The translations under genes and the position numbers were made by a program. Below the pieces are notes generated by a model. It made no database searches. It had not been told where the DNA came from and was given only the letters and a program-made list of their open reading frames with translations. Below, one piece after another: positions 33,467 through 41,319 of a stretch of DNA of 64,000 bases; the first letter of the stretch is position 1; each line of letters opens with the position of its first letter. Origin of the DNA: Mycolicibacterium sp. 018/SC-01/001 (GTDB lineage Bacteria; Actinomycetota; Actinomycetes; Mycobacteriales; Mycobacteriaceae); contig NZ_VKAA01000001.1 of the NCBI RefSeq assembly GCF_007096635.1, positions 310,001 through 374,000 on the forward strand, in the 5' to 3' direction.

Positions 33467-34897
33467 TCAGGCGACTTCGCCGTCAGGTGGGGCGGGTCCG
33501 CCGGGTTCTGACGGTTCTCCCGACTCTTCGGCGGGTTCGTCGTCGTCGGGTGGTCGGAGGAGGCGTTCGGGGGTGTGGTGGGTGTTGACCCGGGTTTGGC
33601 CGGTGTCCAGGTTCGGGGGTGGGGTCCATTCGACGTCGTGGCGGGGGTTCATCGTGGTGGTCCAGCCCCCGGGTGCGACGGCGCGGTTGTCCGGCGGGCA
33701 GGCCAGGCCGAGATCGTCGACGTTCGTCAACCCGCCGTCGGCCCAATTCGCGGTGACGTGATGCACCTGGCAGCCATACGCCCCGACCCGGCAGCCCGGT
33801 TTGGTGCAGCCCCCGTCGCGGGCGATCAGCATGATCCGCTGCGCCGCCGAGGCGACCCGCCGCGTGCGGAACAGATCCAGCGCGGCGCCGGTCGCGCGGT
33901 CGAAGACCGCCAGATAGTGCGAGGCATGCGCCCCCATCCGGATCACATCGCAGATGGGTAGCCGGGTGCCGCCGCCGGTAGTGCCGATCCCGGCGCGAGA
34001 CTCGAGGTCTTGCAGGGTGGTGCGCACGATCACCGTCACCGGCAACCCATTCAGCTGGCCGAGGTCGCCGCTCATCAGGGCGATCCGCCCCACCGCCACC
34101 AGGGCGTCGTGCTGGCGTTGAGCCAGGCTGCGGTGATCATTATCGATCTGAGCCTGCGTCGGCGTCCCCGACGTGCACGGCTGCTCGTCGTCGGGGTTGC
34201 ACATGCCCGGGGCGGCGTAGCGGGCGAAGATCGCCTCCCACACCGCCGCGGCTTCCGGCGTCAGATCGGCCCGCCACGCGGTCATCCCATCGCGCTGTTG
34301 CCGGCCTTTGGTCAGGCCCCGTTTGCGGGTGCGTTCAGCATCGTCGGGTTCGGGGCCGTCCTGATCGAGCAGAAACAGCGTCAGCTCCGCAGCATCACGG
34401 GTCTCCTTCGGCCCCGCGCCGACCGCGGTGCGCACCACCTCGACCTCGAACTGCTCCCGCGTCTGGGTGTCGACGAAGCCGGGCAGCTTGGCGACGACCT
34501 TGCGGATCTCGCGGACATGCTCCTCGGTGACCAGGCCGTGTTCCTGGGCGATCGCGGTCGCCGGTAATGCCGGCGGCAGCGGCGGCCCGGTGACCGGCTG
34601 TCGCGGCGCCAACAGGGCCGCTTCAGTCAGGCGGCGATGGGCTTCCGAACCGCTGATCCGGTACCGGATCGCCAGCACGTCTTTCCAATTCTTGGCGCCC
34701 ATCTTCTGCGGGGTGGCCTCGATCTGCAGCCGCGCCAGGCCTCTGTGCCGGGCTGCGGGCAGCCGGCAGCCGGCGGATTCGAGCTCGTCGAGCAGCGCGG
34801 TCACTTCGGCAGCGGTGGCCAGGGACAGGTCAGCGGCGAGTACGTCATCGACGGCAGCCCGTAATGCTGCGACCGCGTCCCGTACCCCCACCGACAT
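33467..34897 (-). CDS. 13E12-family DUF222/HNH endonuclease protein
   Basis: A 476-residue protein with an N-terminal DUF222 helical domain (about residues 10-330) and a C-terminal HNH nuclease domain. The nuclease core is 'CTKPGC' followed by 'CQVHHVTANWADGG' with 'NVDDLGLAC', giving the Cys/His zinc and catalytic residues. The tail is Pro/Asp/Glu-rich and probably disordered. In mycobacteria this family (REP13E12) is scattered in the genome and often LexA-controlled. The ATG at 34897 is preferred over the one at 34912, because a LexA box and -10 lie directly before it. Divergent from an aminotransferase gene. Confidence 0.88.
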   Translation of the reverse strand: MSVGVRDAVAALRAAVDDVLAADLSLATAAEVTALLDELESAGCRLPAARHRGLARLQIEATPQKMGAKNWKDVLAIRYRISGSEAHRRLTEAALLAPRQPVTGPPLPPALPATAIAQEHGLVTEEHVREIRKVVAKLPGFVDTQTREQFEVEVVRTAVGAGPKETRDAAELTLFLLDQDGPEPDDAERTRKRGLTKGRQQRDGMTAWRADLTPEAAAVWEAIFARYAAPGMCNPDDEQPCTSGTPTQAQIDNDHRSLAQRQHDALVAVGRIALMSGDLGQLNGLPVTVIVRTTLQDLESRAGIGTTGGGTRLPICDVIRMGAHASHYLAVFDRATGAALDLFRTRRVASAAQRIMLIARDGGCTKPGCRVGAYGCQVHHVTANWADGGLTNVDDLGLACPPDNRAVAPGGWTTTMNPRHDVEWTPPPNLDTGQTRVNTHHTPERLLRPPDDDEPAEESGEPSEPGGPAPPDGEVA

Positions 34898-34900
34898 AGT

Positions 34901-34916
34901 TCGAACATACATTCGA
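34901..34916 (-). promoter_or_regulatory. SOS (LexA) box overlapping the -10 of the HNH gene
   Basis: TCGAACATACATTCGA matches the mycobacterial SOS box TCGAAC-N4-GTTCGA in 11 of 12 positions. On the minus strand TATGTT (34909-34904) is a good -10 inside the box and ends 6 bases before the ATG at 34897. LexA bound here would block RNA polymerase, and the transcript would be leaderless. Confidence 0.75.
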
Positions 34917-34973
34917 CCACCGACACATCGGGATAGGCCGACGCACCCATAGCAGGTGGCCAGGTACAACGAC

Positions 34974-34979
34974 TACGGT
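34974..34979 (+). promoter_or_regulatory. Putative -10 (TACGGT) for leaderless aminotransferase gene
   Basis: TACGGT followed by 6 bases and the GTG at 34986 suggests that the true start is 34986, not the in-frame GTG at 34956. Confidence 0.5.
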
Positions 34980-34985
34980 TTACCC

Positions 34986-36374
34986 GTGGCCAACCCGACC
35001 TTGCACGCACCGACCCTGCCCAACGGCCTGACCGCCGACGAGGCCCGCGCCGAAGCCGCCCGCGCCTACGAGCTCGACCGCGCCCACGTGTTCCACTCGT
35101 GGTCGGCGCAGGCCGAGATCGCGCCGATGACGATCACCGCGTCGGAGGGCTGCCACGTCTGGGACGGCGACGGCAACCGGTTGCTGGACTTCTCCTCGAT
35201 GTTGGTCAACACCAACATCGGCCATCAGCACCCCAAGGTCGTCGCGGCGATCGCCGATCAGGCCGCCAAACTGTGCACGGTCGCCCCACAGCACGCCAAC
35301 GCCGCCCGTTCCGAAGCCGCGCGCCTGGTCGCCGAACGCACCCCGGGTGAGCTGAACAAGATCTTCTTCACCAACGGCGGCGCCGATGCCGTCGAGCACG
35401 CGGTCCGGATGGCCCGCCTGCACACCGGCCGCTACAAGGTGCTCTCCCGCTACCGCTCCTACCACGGCGGCACCGAGACCGCGATCAACCTGACCGGCGA
35501 CCCGCGCCGCTGGCCCAACGACCACGGCAACGCCGGAACCATCCACTTCTTCGGCCCGTTCCTGTACCGCTCGCAGTTCCACGCCACCACCGAGCAGGAA
35601 GAGTCCGAGCGGGCACTCGCGCACCTGCGCGACATCATCCGGATGGAGGGCCCGTCGACGATCGCCGCGATCATCCTCGAGTCGATCCCCGGCACCGCGG
35701 GCATCATGGTGCCGCCCCCCGGTTACCTCGCCGGAGTCCGCGCACTGTGCGACGAATACGGCATCGTCTACATCGCCGACGAGGTCATGTCGGGCTTCGG
35801 CCGGAGCGGAAAGTGGTTCGCCATCGACCATTTCGACGTCGTGCCCGATCTGCTGACCTTCGCCAAGGGCGTCAACTCCGGTTACGTGCCACTCGGCGGC
35901 GTGGCGATCAGCCCGCACATCGCCGAGACGTTCGCCCACCGGGCCTACCCGGGCGGGCTCACCTACTCCGGGCATCCGCTCGCCACGGCCGCCGCCGTCG
36001 CGACCATCACCGCAATGGCTGACGAGGGCATCGTCGAGAACGCGGCGCGCATCGGCACGGACGTCATCGGGCCGACCCTGCAGGAGATCGCGCGCAAGCA
36101 CCCCAGCGTCGGCGAAGTGCGCGGCGCGGGCGTGTTCTGGGCCGTCGAGCTCGTCGCCGACCAAACCACCCGCGAACCGCTGGCGCCCTACGGAAGTTCA
36201 AGCGCGGCAATGAATTCGGTGATCGCCGAGTGCAAGAAGCTCGGCCTGCTCCCGTTCGCCAACTACAACCGCATCCACGTCGTACCGCCCTGCATCATCT
36301 CCGAGGACCTCGCCCGCGAGGGCCTGGAGCTCCTGGACCGGGCACTCGAGGTCGCCGACGCTGCCGTCGCTTAA
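34986..36374 (+). CDS. Class III pyridoxal-phosphate aminotransferase
   Basis: A 462-residue omega-amino-acid type aminotransferase. 'LDFSSMLVNTNIGHQHPKVV' and 'FFTNGGADAVEHAVRMAR' lie in the N-terminal half. 'YIADEVMSGFGRSGKWFAID' carries the Asp that holds the pyridine nitrogen, and the cofactor lysine is in 'TFAKGVNSGY'. The length and the C-terminal 'NYNRIHVVPP' resemble taurine/beta-alanine/putrescine-pyruvate transaminases; the amino donor is unknown. A GTG at 34956 is also in frame but lacks a promoter-consistent distance. The TAA stop overlaps the convergent gene as TTAA. Confidence 0.87.
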   Translation: MANPTLHAPTLPNGLTADEARAEAARAYELDRAHVFHSWSAQAEIAPMTITASEGCHVWDGDGNRLLDFSSMLVNTNIGHQHPKVVAAIADQAAKLCTVAPQHANAARSEAARLVAERTPGELNKIFFTNGGADAVEHAVRMARLHTGRYKVLSRYRSYHGGTETAINLTGDPRRWPNDHGNAGTIHFFGPFLYRSQFHATTEQEESERALAHLRDIIRMEGPSTIAAIILESIPGTAGIMVPPPGYLAGVRALCDEYGIVYIADEVMSGFGRSGKWFAIDHFDVVPDLLTFAKGVNSGYVPLGGVAISPHIAETFAHRAYPGGLTYSGHPLATAAAVATITAMADEGIVENAARIGTDVIGPTLQEIARKHPSVGEVRGAGVFWAVELVADQTTREPLAPYGSSSAAMNSVIAECKKLGLLPFANYNRIHVVPPCIISEDLAREGLELLDRALEVADAAVA

Positions 36375-37015
36375 TCCCCCAGCTCGCCGCCGATTCCGCG
36401 CTCCAGCGCGTTGCGGGCACGCTCGGGCAGAACGAGCAGGCCGTCGAGTTCGCGCTGCGCCAACCGGTAGGCGCGCTCACGCTCCTGCGGGGTTGCGGCA
36501 GTGTCGGCGGCGACGCGCAGCAGCCGTTGAGCGCGCGTCAGGCGATCCTGCTCCTCGGTGGTGAACGCTGCTCGCTTACGCCGCCGCGCTTCACCTTCAG
36601 CGATGTCGAACGCGGTGGCGTACTCGCCGACCGCATCGACATAGGACCGCAGCGCGTCTCGATCCTCGAGCAGATCCAACACATCGGCGGGCCGCAGGAA
36701 ATCCGCACGCAGCTTCGCGCGGTGGAAGCGTTCGGTGAGGGGGTCGCGCAGGTCGGTCATCAGCGGATAGTCGAGGACCTTCGCCGCGTCCAGTTCGTAC
36801 TCCAGCCAGCGGGTGTCGGTGCGATCGTGCTGTTCGATGGTCCGCAGCACCGTGCGCCGCTGCGCCGCGCTCGCCGGCCGCGCCGGCGCCGCAACAGGCA
36901 GCTCCGGATCGTGTTGACGCCGGGCCGCAGCGATCCCTCGATAGGTGGCATAAGCCGCGCCGACCAGTGGCACGAGCACCACCAGCAGCTCGACCAGACG
37001 AAAAATCAGACCCAT
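36371..37015 (-). CDS. Hypothetical membrane-anchored coiled-coil protein
   Basis: A 214-residue protein with one N-terminal membrane helix (residues about 4-25) and a basic stop-transfer ('RGIAAARRQH'). A long, highly charged, mostly helical cytoplasmic part follows, rich in Arg, Glu and Ala ('RRRKRAAFTTEEQDRLTRAQRLLRVAADTAATPQERERAYRL'-like composition). No catalytic motif is visible and I do not recognise a family; related hypothetical proteins occur in mycobacteria. The ATG at 37015 starts right before the membrane segment. Convergent with the aminotransferase and divergent from the Gly-rich secreted protein. Confidence 0.7.
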   Translation of the reverse strand: MGLIFRLVELLVVLVPLVGAAYATYRGIAAARRQHDPELPVAAPARPASAAQRRTVLRTIEQHDRTDTRWLEYELDAAKVLDYPLMTDLRDPLTERFHRAKLRADFLRPADVLDLLEDRDALRSYVDAVGEYATAFDIAEGEARRRKRAAFTTEEQDRLTRAQRLLRVAADTAATPQERERAYRLAQRELDGLLVLPERARNALERGIGGELGD

Positions 37016-37076
37016 CTGGCCAGGATGCCACCATCGGGTGGTTTCGATTCTGCAGCGATCGGGCAACTACTTAGCC

Positions 37077-37499
37077 ATGCGACACAAGATTACGAATCTC
37101 GGTTCCCTGATCTTCGCGGGCGCTGCTGCGACTGCAATCGCAACTGCGCCCCTGACTTTCGCTCAGCCGGCTCCCCCGCCGTGCTTCAACCCGGACGGCA
37201 CGCCGTGCGCCACCGCAGGCACCGCCGGTCCGGGCGGTGCGACGGGCGGCATCCCCGGCGGCCCGGCCGGTACTGCCGGCCCGGGTGGTGCCAGCGGTTC
37301 GACCAACCCCGGCGGCGTGGCCGGCGCGGCCGGACCCGAGGGCGCGAGCGGCTCGATCCCGGGCGGTCCGTTCGGTTCGGCTGGACCGGGCGGCGCCAGT
37401 GGCTCGACCAATCCTGGTGGCGTGGGCGGCTCGGCCGGACCCGGCGGCGTCTCGGGCTGCATCCCGGGCGTCGGCTGCGCCTCGATCCCCGCTTCCTGA
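37077..37499 (+). CDS. Gly-rich, collagen-like repetitive secreted protein
   Basis: A 140-residue exported protein with a Sec signal peptide (residues 1-29, ending T-F-A-Q). Two Cys follow within the first 20 mature residues. Next comes a low-complexity region of Gly-Pro-Gly-Gly-Ala-Ser-Gly-Ser and Ser-Thr-Asn-Pro-Gly-Gly units, one copy of about 32 residues being nearly repeated. A Cys-containing end (S-G-C-I-P-G-V-G-C) closes the chain. No PE or PPE domain is present, so it is not a PE_PGRS protein. The function is unknown; a surface or cell-wall structural role is possible. A strong terminator follows. Confidence 0.72.
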   Translation: MRHKITNLGSLIFAGAAATAIATAPLTFAQPAPPPCFNPDGTPCATAGTAGPGGATGGIPGGPAGTAGPGGASGSTNPGGVAGAAGPEGASGSIPGGPFGSAGPGGASGSTNPGGVGGSAGPGGVSGCIPGVGCASIPAS

Positions 37500-37524
37500 C
37501 TCCGTACGCAAACCGACCGTCGAG

Positions 37525-37555
37525 AAGCCGGACCCGCAACGCGGGTCCGGCTTTT
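37525..37555 (+). terminator. Intrinsic terminator after the Gly-rich protein gene
   Basis: A perfect 13-base stem AAGCCGGACCCGC (37525-37537) with a 3-base loop, its complement at 37541-37553 and a short T run to 37555. This is the most canonical terminator of the window, 26 bases after the stop. Confidence 0.85.
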
Positions 37556-37571
37556 CGCGATGCGCACCGGC

Positions 37572-37577
37572 TACGGT
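37572..37577 (+). promoter_or_regulatory. Putative -10 (TACGGT) for leaderless amidohydrolase gene
   Basis: TACGGT is followed by 6 bases and the ATG at 37584, directly downstream of the terminator of the preceding unit. Confidence 0.5.
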
Positions 37578-37583
37578 GATCGG

Positions 37584-38837
37584 ATGCGTCTGCTGATCAA
37601 GAACGTGCGGATCTTCGACGGGGTGTCCGACCGGGCGAGGGACGGGCACGTGCTGATCGAGGGCTCCAGAATTTCAGCGGTCGAGACGTCCCCGATCGCC
37701 GAGACCGACGGCACCACCGTGATCGACGGCAACGGACGCACACTGATGCCCGGGCTGATCGACGCGCACGTCCACCTCGTGGGTATGGCCAATTCACTCC
37801 TGGACATCGCGATGGGTTCGCAGACGCTGCTGGCCGCCAAGACGCTCGCCGGTGCCACCGACACCCTGCTCCGTGGCTTCACCGCCGTGCGCGACATGGC
37901 CGGTGACACCGCCGGGATCAAGACGGTGACCGATGCCCGGCCCGAGCTGGGTCCGCGCATCTACCCCAGCCAGGCCGCGATCTCGCAGACCGGCGGCCAC
38001 GGCGATTTCAGCTTCGTCTACGAACGTCCGACAGCGTTGGGCGGCAGCGAATCCCGCGCCGAGCAGATCGGATTCATGCGTGTCGCCGACGGCCCCGATC
38101 GCGTACTGGCCGCGGTGCGTGAGCAGTTGAAGCTAGGCGCCAGCCAGATCAAGCTCATGGTCGGCGGTGGTGCGGCATCGCTGTACGACCCGCTCTACAC
38201 CGTGCAGTTCACGCCCGCCGAACTGCGCGCCGCGGTGCAGGCCGCCGAGGACTACGGCACCTATGTCGCGACCCACGTCTACAACGTCGTCGGTATCCGG
38301 CGAGCCGTCGACGCGGGCGTGAAGTCCATCGAGCACGGGCATCTCGCGGATGAACCGACGATCGCGATGCTCGCCGAGCGTGAGGTGTGGCTGTCCACCC
38401 AGCCGTTCGCCGAACACGATCACACATTCGCCAACCCGGCAAGCGCGGAGAAGAACCGCGTCATCTGTGAAGGAACCGGGCGGCTCTTCACCCTTGCCGC
38501 CACACACGGTGTCCGCCTGGCCTGGGGCACCGATCTGCTGTTCGAGCCCGAGCGGGCGAGTCTGCAGAGCGCGATGCTGGTGCGGCTCGGCGAGTACATG
38601 AGCACCGTCGACGCCTGCAAACTCGTCACCTCCGGCAACGCCGCACTGCTGCGGCTGGCCGGCGAGCGCGATCCCTATCGCTCGGCCCGGCTCGGCGAGA
38701 TCACCGTCGGGGCATGGGCCGACGTGCTGGTGGTGAACGGCGACCCGCTGACCGATCTCGCCGTACTGGGTGATCCGGCGAAGAACCTCGACGTGATCGT
38801 CAAAGACGGCGCGATCGTGAAAGGGCAGCCGGCATGA
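37584..38837 (+). CDS. Metal-dependent amidohydrolase (imidazolonepropionase/prolidase-like)
   Basis: A 417-residue amidohydrolase-1 type enzyme with a small beta-sandwich domain around a TIM barrel. Metal and catalytic residues can be followed: H62-V-H64, a candidate carboxylated Lys190 in 'QIKLMVGGG', His231 ('THVYN'), His251 ('EHGH') and Asp317 ('GTDLLF'). This set fits the binuclear-zinc Xaa-Pro/Xaa-Arg dipeptidase and imidazolonepropionase-like group. The substrate is unknown. The ATG at 37584 is the leaderless-type start; the frame is open further up but without support. The stop overlaps the SDR start (ATGA). Confidence 0.84.
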   Translation: MRLLIKNVRIFDGVSDRARDGHVLIEGSRISAVETSPIAETDGTTVIDGNGRTLMPGLIDAHVHLVGMANSLLDIAMGSQTLLAAKTLAGATDTLLRGFTAVRDMAGDTAGIKTVTDARPELGPRIYPSQAAISQTGGHGDFSFVYERPTALGGSESRAEQIGFMRVADGPDRVLAAVREQLKLGASQIKLMVGGGAASLYDPLYTVQFTPAELRAAVQAAEDYGTYVATHVYNVVGIRRAVDAGVKSIEHGHLADEPTIAMLAEREVWLSTQPFAEHDHTFANPASAEKNRVICEGTGRLFTLAATHGVRLAWGTDLLFEPERASLQSAMLVRLGEYMSTVDACKLVTSGNAALLRLAGERDPYRSARLGEITVGAWADVLVVNGDPLTDLAVLGDPAKNLDVIVKDGAIVKGQPA

Positions 38838-39589
38838 CGGACCTGACCGGGCGCACCGTCGTCGTCACCGGCGCGGCACGCGGAGTCGGCAAGGGCATCG
38901 CCACCGCGCTCGTCGCGCGCGGCGCTTCGGTGTTGCTCGCCGACCGTGAGGAGACGTTGCTGCGCGCAACGGCCGCCGAGCTGTCCGGCGGATCCGTCTC
39001 GGCGCTGACGGTCGACCTGCGCGACCCCGACGCCGCGCGCCGCATCGTGGCGGCGGCCGTCGAGAGCTTCGGCACGGTGCACGGTCTGGTCAACAACGCC
39101 ATCGCGACCAACGAGCCCAAGCCTTTTCACGAAATCACCGCAGAAGACTACGATCTGGTGTTCGACGTGGGCCCGCGAGCCACCTTCGCGCTGATGCAGG
39201 CCGTCTACCCGGTTTTCGTCGACAACGGCGGCGGCAGCATCGTCAACCTCGGATCGGGATCGGGAACCCAGGGTCTGCCCCGATTCGGGGCGTACGGCGC
39301 CGCCAAGGAAGCCATCCGCGGCATGTCGAAGGTCGCCGCGCTGGAATGGGGCCGGCACCGGATCCGCGTCAACGTGGTGTGCCCGTACGCCGAGACCGAG
39401 AGCATCCGAGCGTGGCGTGAGATGGACCCGACGACCTACGAGCGCACGGTACGTGCGGTTCCGCTGGGCCGGCTCGGCGATGTCACCACCGATGTCGGCG
39501 CCGTGGTGTGCTTCCTGCTCGGCGACGACGCGGCGTTCGTCACCGGTCAGACGTTGATGGCCGACGGGGGCGCCGCGGGTTTCCGCTGA
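38834..39589 (+). CDS. Short-chain dehydrogenase/reductase
   Basis: A 251-residue classical SDR. The coenzyme motif is 'TGAARGVGKG' at residues 12-21, N-N-A is present at about residue 87, catalytic Ser is in 'LGSGSG', and the active site is Y-G-A-A-K. The C-terminus shows 'FVTGQTLMADGG', typical of family members using NAD(P). It is translationally coupled to the amidohydrolase (ATGA), so the two likely act on the same pathway. The 3' end overlaps the convergent GGDEF gene by 43 bases. Confidence 0.86.
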   Translation: MTDLTGRTVVVTGAARGVGKGIATALVARGASVLLADREETLLRATAAELSGGSVSALTVDLRDPDAARRIVAAAVESFGTVHGLVNNAIATNEPKPFHEITAEDYDLVFDVGPRATFALMQAVYPVFVDNGGGSIVNLGSGSGTQGLPRFGAYGAAKEAIRGMSKVAALEWGRHRIRVNVVCPYAETESIRAWREMDPTTYERTVRAVPLGRLGDVTTDVGAVVCFLLGDDAAFVTGQTLMADGGAAGFR

Positions 39590-41193
39590 ACCGTGCTCAC
39601 ACAGTAGGCGGCGAGAACACGTGCCAGCGGGGCGATGTCGGCCAGATGGGCGTACCCGTCGTGGGAGTAGATCTCCAGCAGATAGCTGGTTTCGCCGGCG
39701 GGCACACCGATGCCGAGCATCGCCTGGTAGCCCAGCTGGCTGAGCAGGGCGACCTCGTCAGGATCGGACGACTCCATGTCGATGGCGGCCAGGAAGGTCG
39801 TCCCGTCGGCGATCGCCCGCGCTGACGCCGGGTAGTCATCGAGGGCATAGGTCGGCGGCCCGAAGTCGACGAGGACCGTCAAACCCGCTTCCCGCTTACG
39901 CACGCTGGCGACATTGCTGATCATGTTCACCGCGCTCCCGCCCGCGATCGTCTCCGAGATCGCCCAGGCTGCCGCGTCGATGGCCTGTGACAGCGCGATC
40001 GCCAAGGCCTCCAGCGCTTGCGCGAGCGTGATCTCGGGCTGATCGTCGAGGGTGCGCACCAGGTCGGCCGCCAACTGGTCGACGGCCCGGCGCTGCCCGG
40101 TGCGGCGGTCCCACCCGTCGAGCTCGAGCGCCGCCGTCGACGTCGACGCCGCGCTGCTGTAGCGCGCCGGCCCCTGCCGCTTGGCGTGCAGCAGAGCGGC
40201 GTCCGCGGCCGCCAGCAACTCGGCGGCGCTGCGCACGTCAGGGCCTGTGGTCGCGGCGCCCCAGCACAGGCTCACCTCGCGGTCGACGACCTCGTGCAGC
40301 GCACGGGTGGCGTCGGTGGCGAACACCTGCGCCGAGGCGAGCGACGCGTCGGGCAGCACGATGCAGAATTCGTCTCCACCGAGGCGGGCGGCTATGGCGC
40401 CCTCGACGGTGTCGGCCAGACCGCCCAACACCGAGGCCACGTCGCGCAGCAACTGGTCGCCCGCCGGGTGACCGTCACGGTCGTTGATGCGTTTGAAGCC
40501 ATCGAGGTCGCACAGCATGACGACCGGAGTCGTTGTCTCCCAATCCAATTCAGCGAAACGCTGATCGACGGCGCGACGGTTGGCGATGCCGGTGAGTGGG
40601 TCCTGCAGGGCATATCCCCACACGGTGCTCAATGTCTCCGACCGGTTGATCGCAACCGAGATGTGGGCCGCGATCGCCGCGAGCAGCTGCGCATCCCCCA
40701 GGTCGAAGCGCCTGCCGTTGTCCCCGGACGCCCAGATCTCGCCCCACATCGAATCGCCGCTCATGATCGGCACGGCGATCTCGCTCTCCTTGCCGATCTT
40801 CTCCAGCCACGCGATGCAGTGCGGCGCGCAGTCAGGGTCGTCGAGCGCGTTCAGGTACGGACGGCCGTGCAGCAGCAGATCCTGGATGTGGGGGTCAGGC
40901 CCGATCGGGTAGTACTCGTCGGCCGGCCACCGCTCCTCGTCGGGACCGAGATCGCCGACGTTGATCATCGTGCGCAACGCGGCGAGGTCGGCCTCCAAGC
41001 GGCTGATGGACAGCGACGAGGCGCGTAGGGCAGCGAGCGCCTGTTCGGCGATCACCTCGAGGACCTCGTCGAATGCGTCGGCGCGCGCCACGGCCTCGGC
41101 GATGCGCAGCAGTGCCCGGAGCACCTGGAGGTCGTCAGCGGCATCGGGAAGCGCGAGCTCCGAAGCCGCACCGATGTCCATGTCGCCGAGCAC
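39547..41193 (-). CDS. GAF-GGDEF diguanylate cyclase with C-terminal GAF-like domain
   Basis: A 548-residue soluble signalling protein. An N-terminal GAF domain (about residues 25-185) senses an unknown ligand. A GGDEF domain (about residues 190-350) with intact G-G-D-E-F at residues 272-276 makes cyclic di-GMP from two GTP. A second GAF-like domain fills about residues 380-535. The inhibitory I-site R-x-x-D upstream of GGDEF is absent (V-E-G-A there), so product inhibition at that site is not expected. No EAL domain is attached. Start GTG 41193 or ATG 41181 (MDIGAAS). The end overlaps the SDR by 43 bases. Confidence 0.86.
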   Translation of the reverse strand: MLGDMDIGAASELALPDAADDLQVLRALLRIAEAVARADAFDEVLEVIAEQALAALRASSLSISRLEADLAALRTMINVGDLGPDEERWPADEYYPIGPDPHIQDLLLHGRPYLNALDDPDCAPHCIAWLEKIGKESEIAVPIMSGDSMWGEIWASGDNGRRFDLGDAQLLAAIAAHISVAINRSETLSTVWGYALQDPLTGIANRRAVDQRFAELDWETTTPVVMLCDLDGFKRINDRDGHPAGDQLLRDVASVLGGLADTVEGAIAARLGGDEFCIVLPDASLASAQVFATDATRALHEVVDREVSLCWGAATTGPDVRSAAELLAAADAALLHAKRQGPARYSSAASTSTAALELDGWDRRTGQRRAVDQLAADLVRTLDDQPEITLAQALEALAIALSQAIDAAAWAISETIAGGSAVNMISNVASVRKREAGLTVLVDFGPPTYALDDYPASARAIADGTTFLAAIDMESSDPDEVALLSQLGYQAMLGIGVPAGETSYLLEIYSHDGYAHLADIAPLARVLAAYCVSTVQRKPAAPPSAINV

Positions 41194-41210
41194 CCGTCCC
41201 TACCTAACTT

Positions 41211-41256
41211 CCCGGAACCGCCCGGAACCCCCCCGGAACCGCGCTCACGGCGCGGT
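41211..41256. repeat. Three phased CCCGGAACC copies and a 7-base hairpin between divergent genes
   Basis: CCCGGAACC occurs at 41211, 41221 and 41232, one helical turn apart, followed by an inverted repeat ACCGCGC-N5-GCGCGGT (41238-41256). They sit in the 126-base gap between the cyclase and the CobW-like GTPase and could be protein-binding sites. Confidence 0.4.
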
Positions 41257-41319
41257 CCGATGCTACCGGCGAAACCTGGTGGCCGTCTCACTTCGGTGCT
41301 GGCGGTAGCCTGCCGACCT

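Noticed and set aside
37077..37499. Reading the Gly-rich protein as a PE_PGRS protein
   Set aside because: It has a cleavable Sec signal and no PE domain, and it has Pro/Ser/Thr-rich rather than GGAGG-type repeats.
41211..41240. CCCGGAACC repeats as a small CRISPR
   Set aside because: The units are 9 bases with 1-2 base spacing, without spacers or cas genes.
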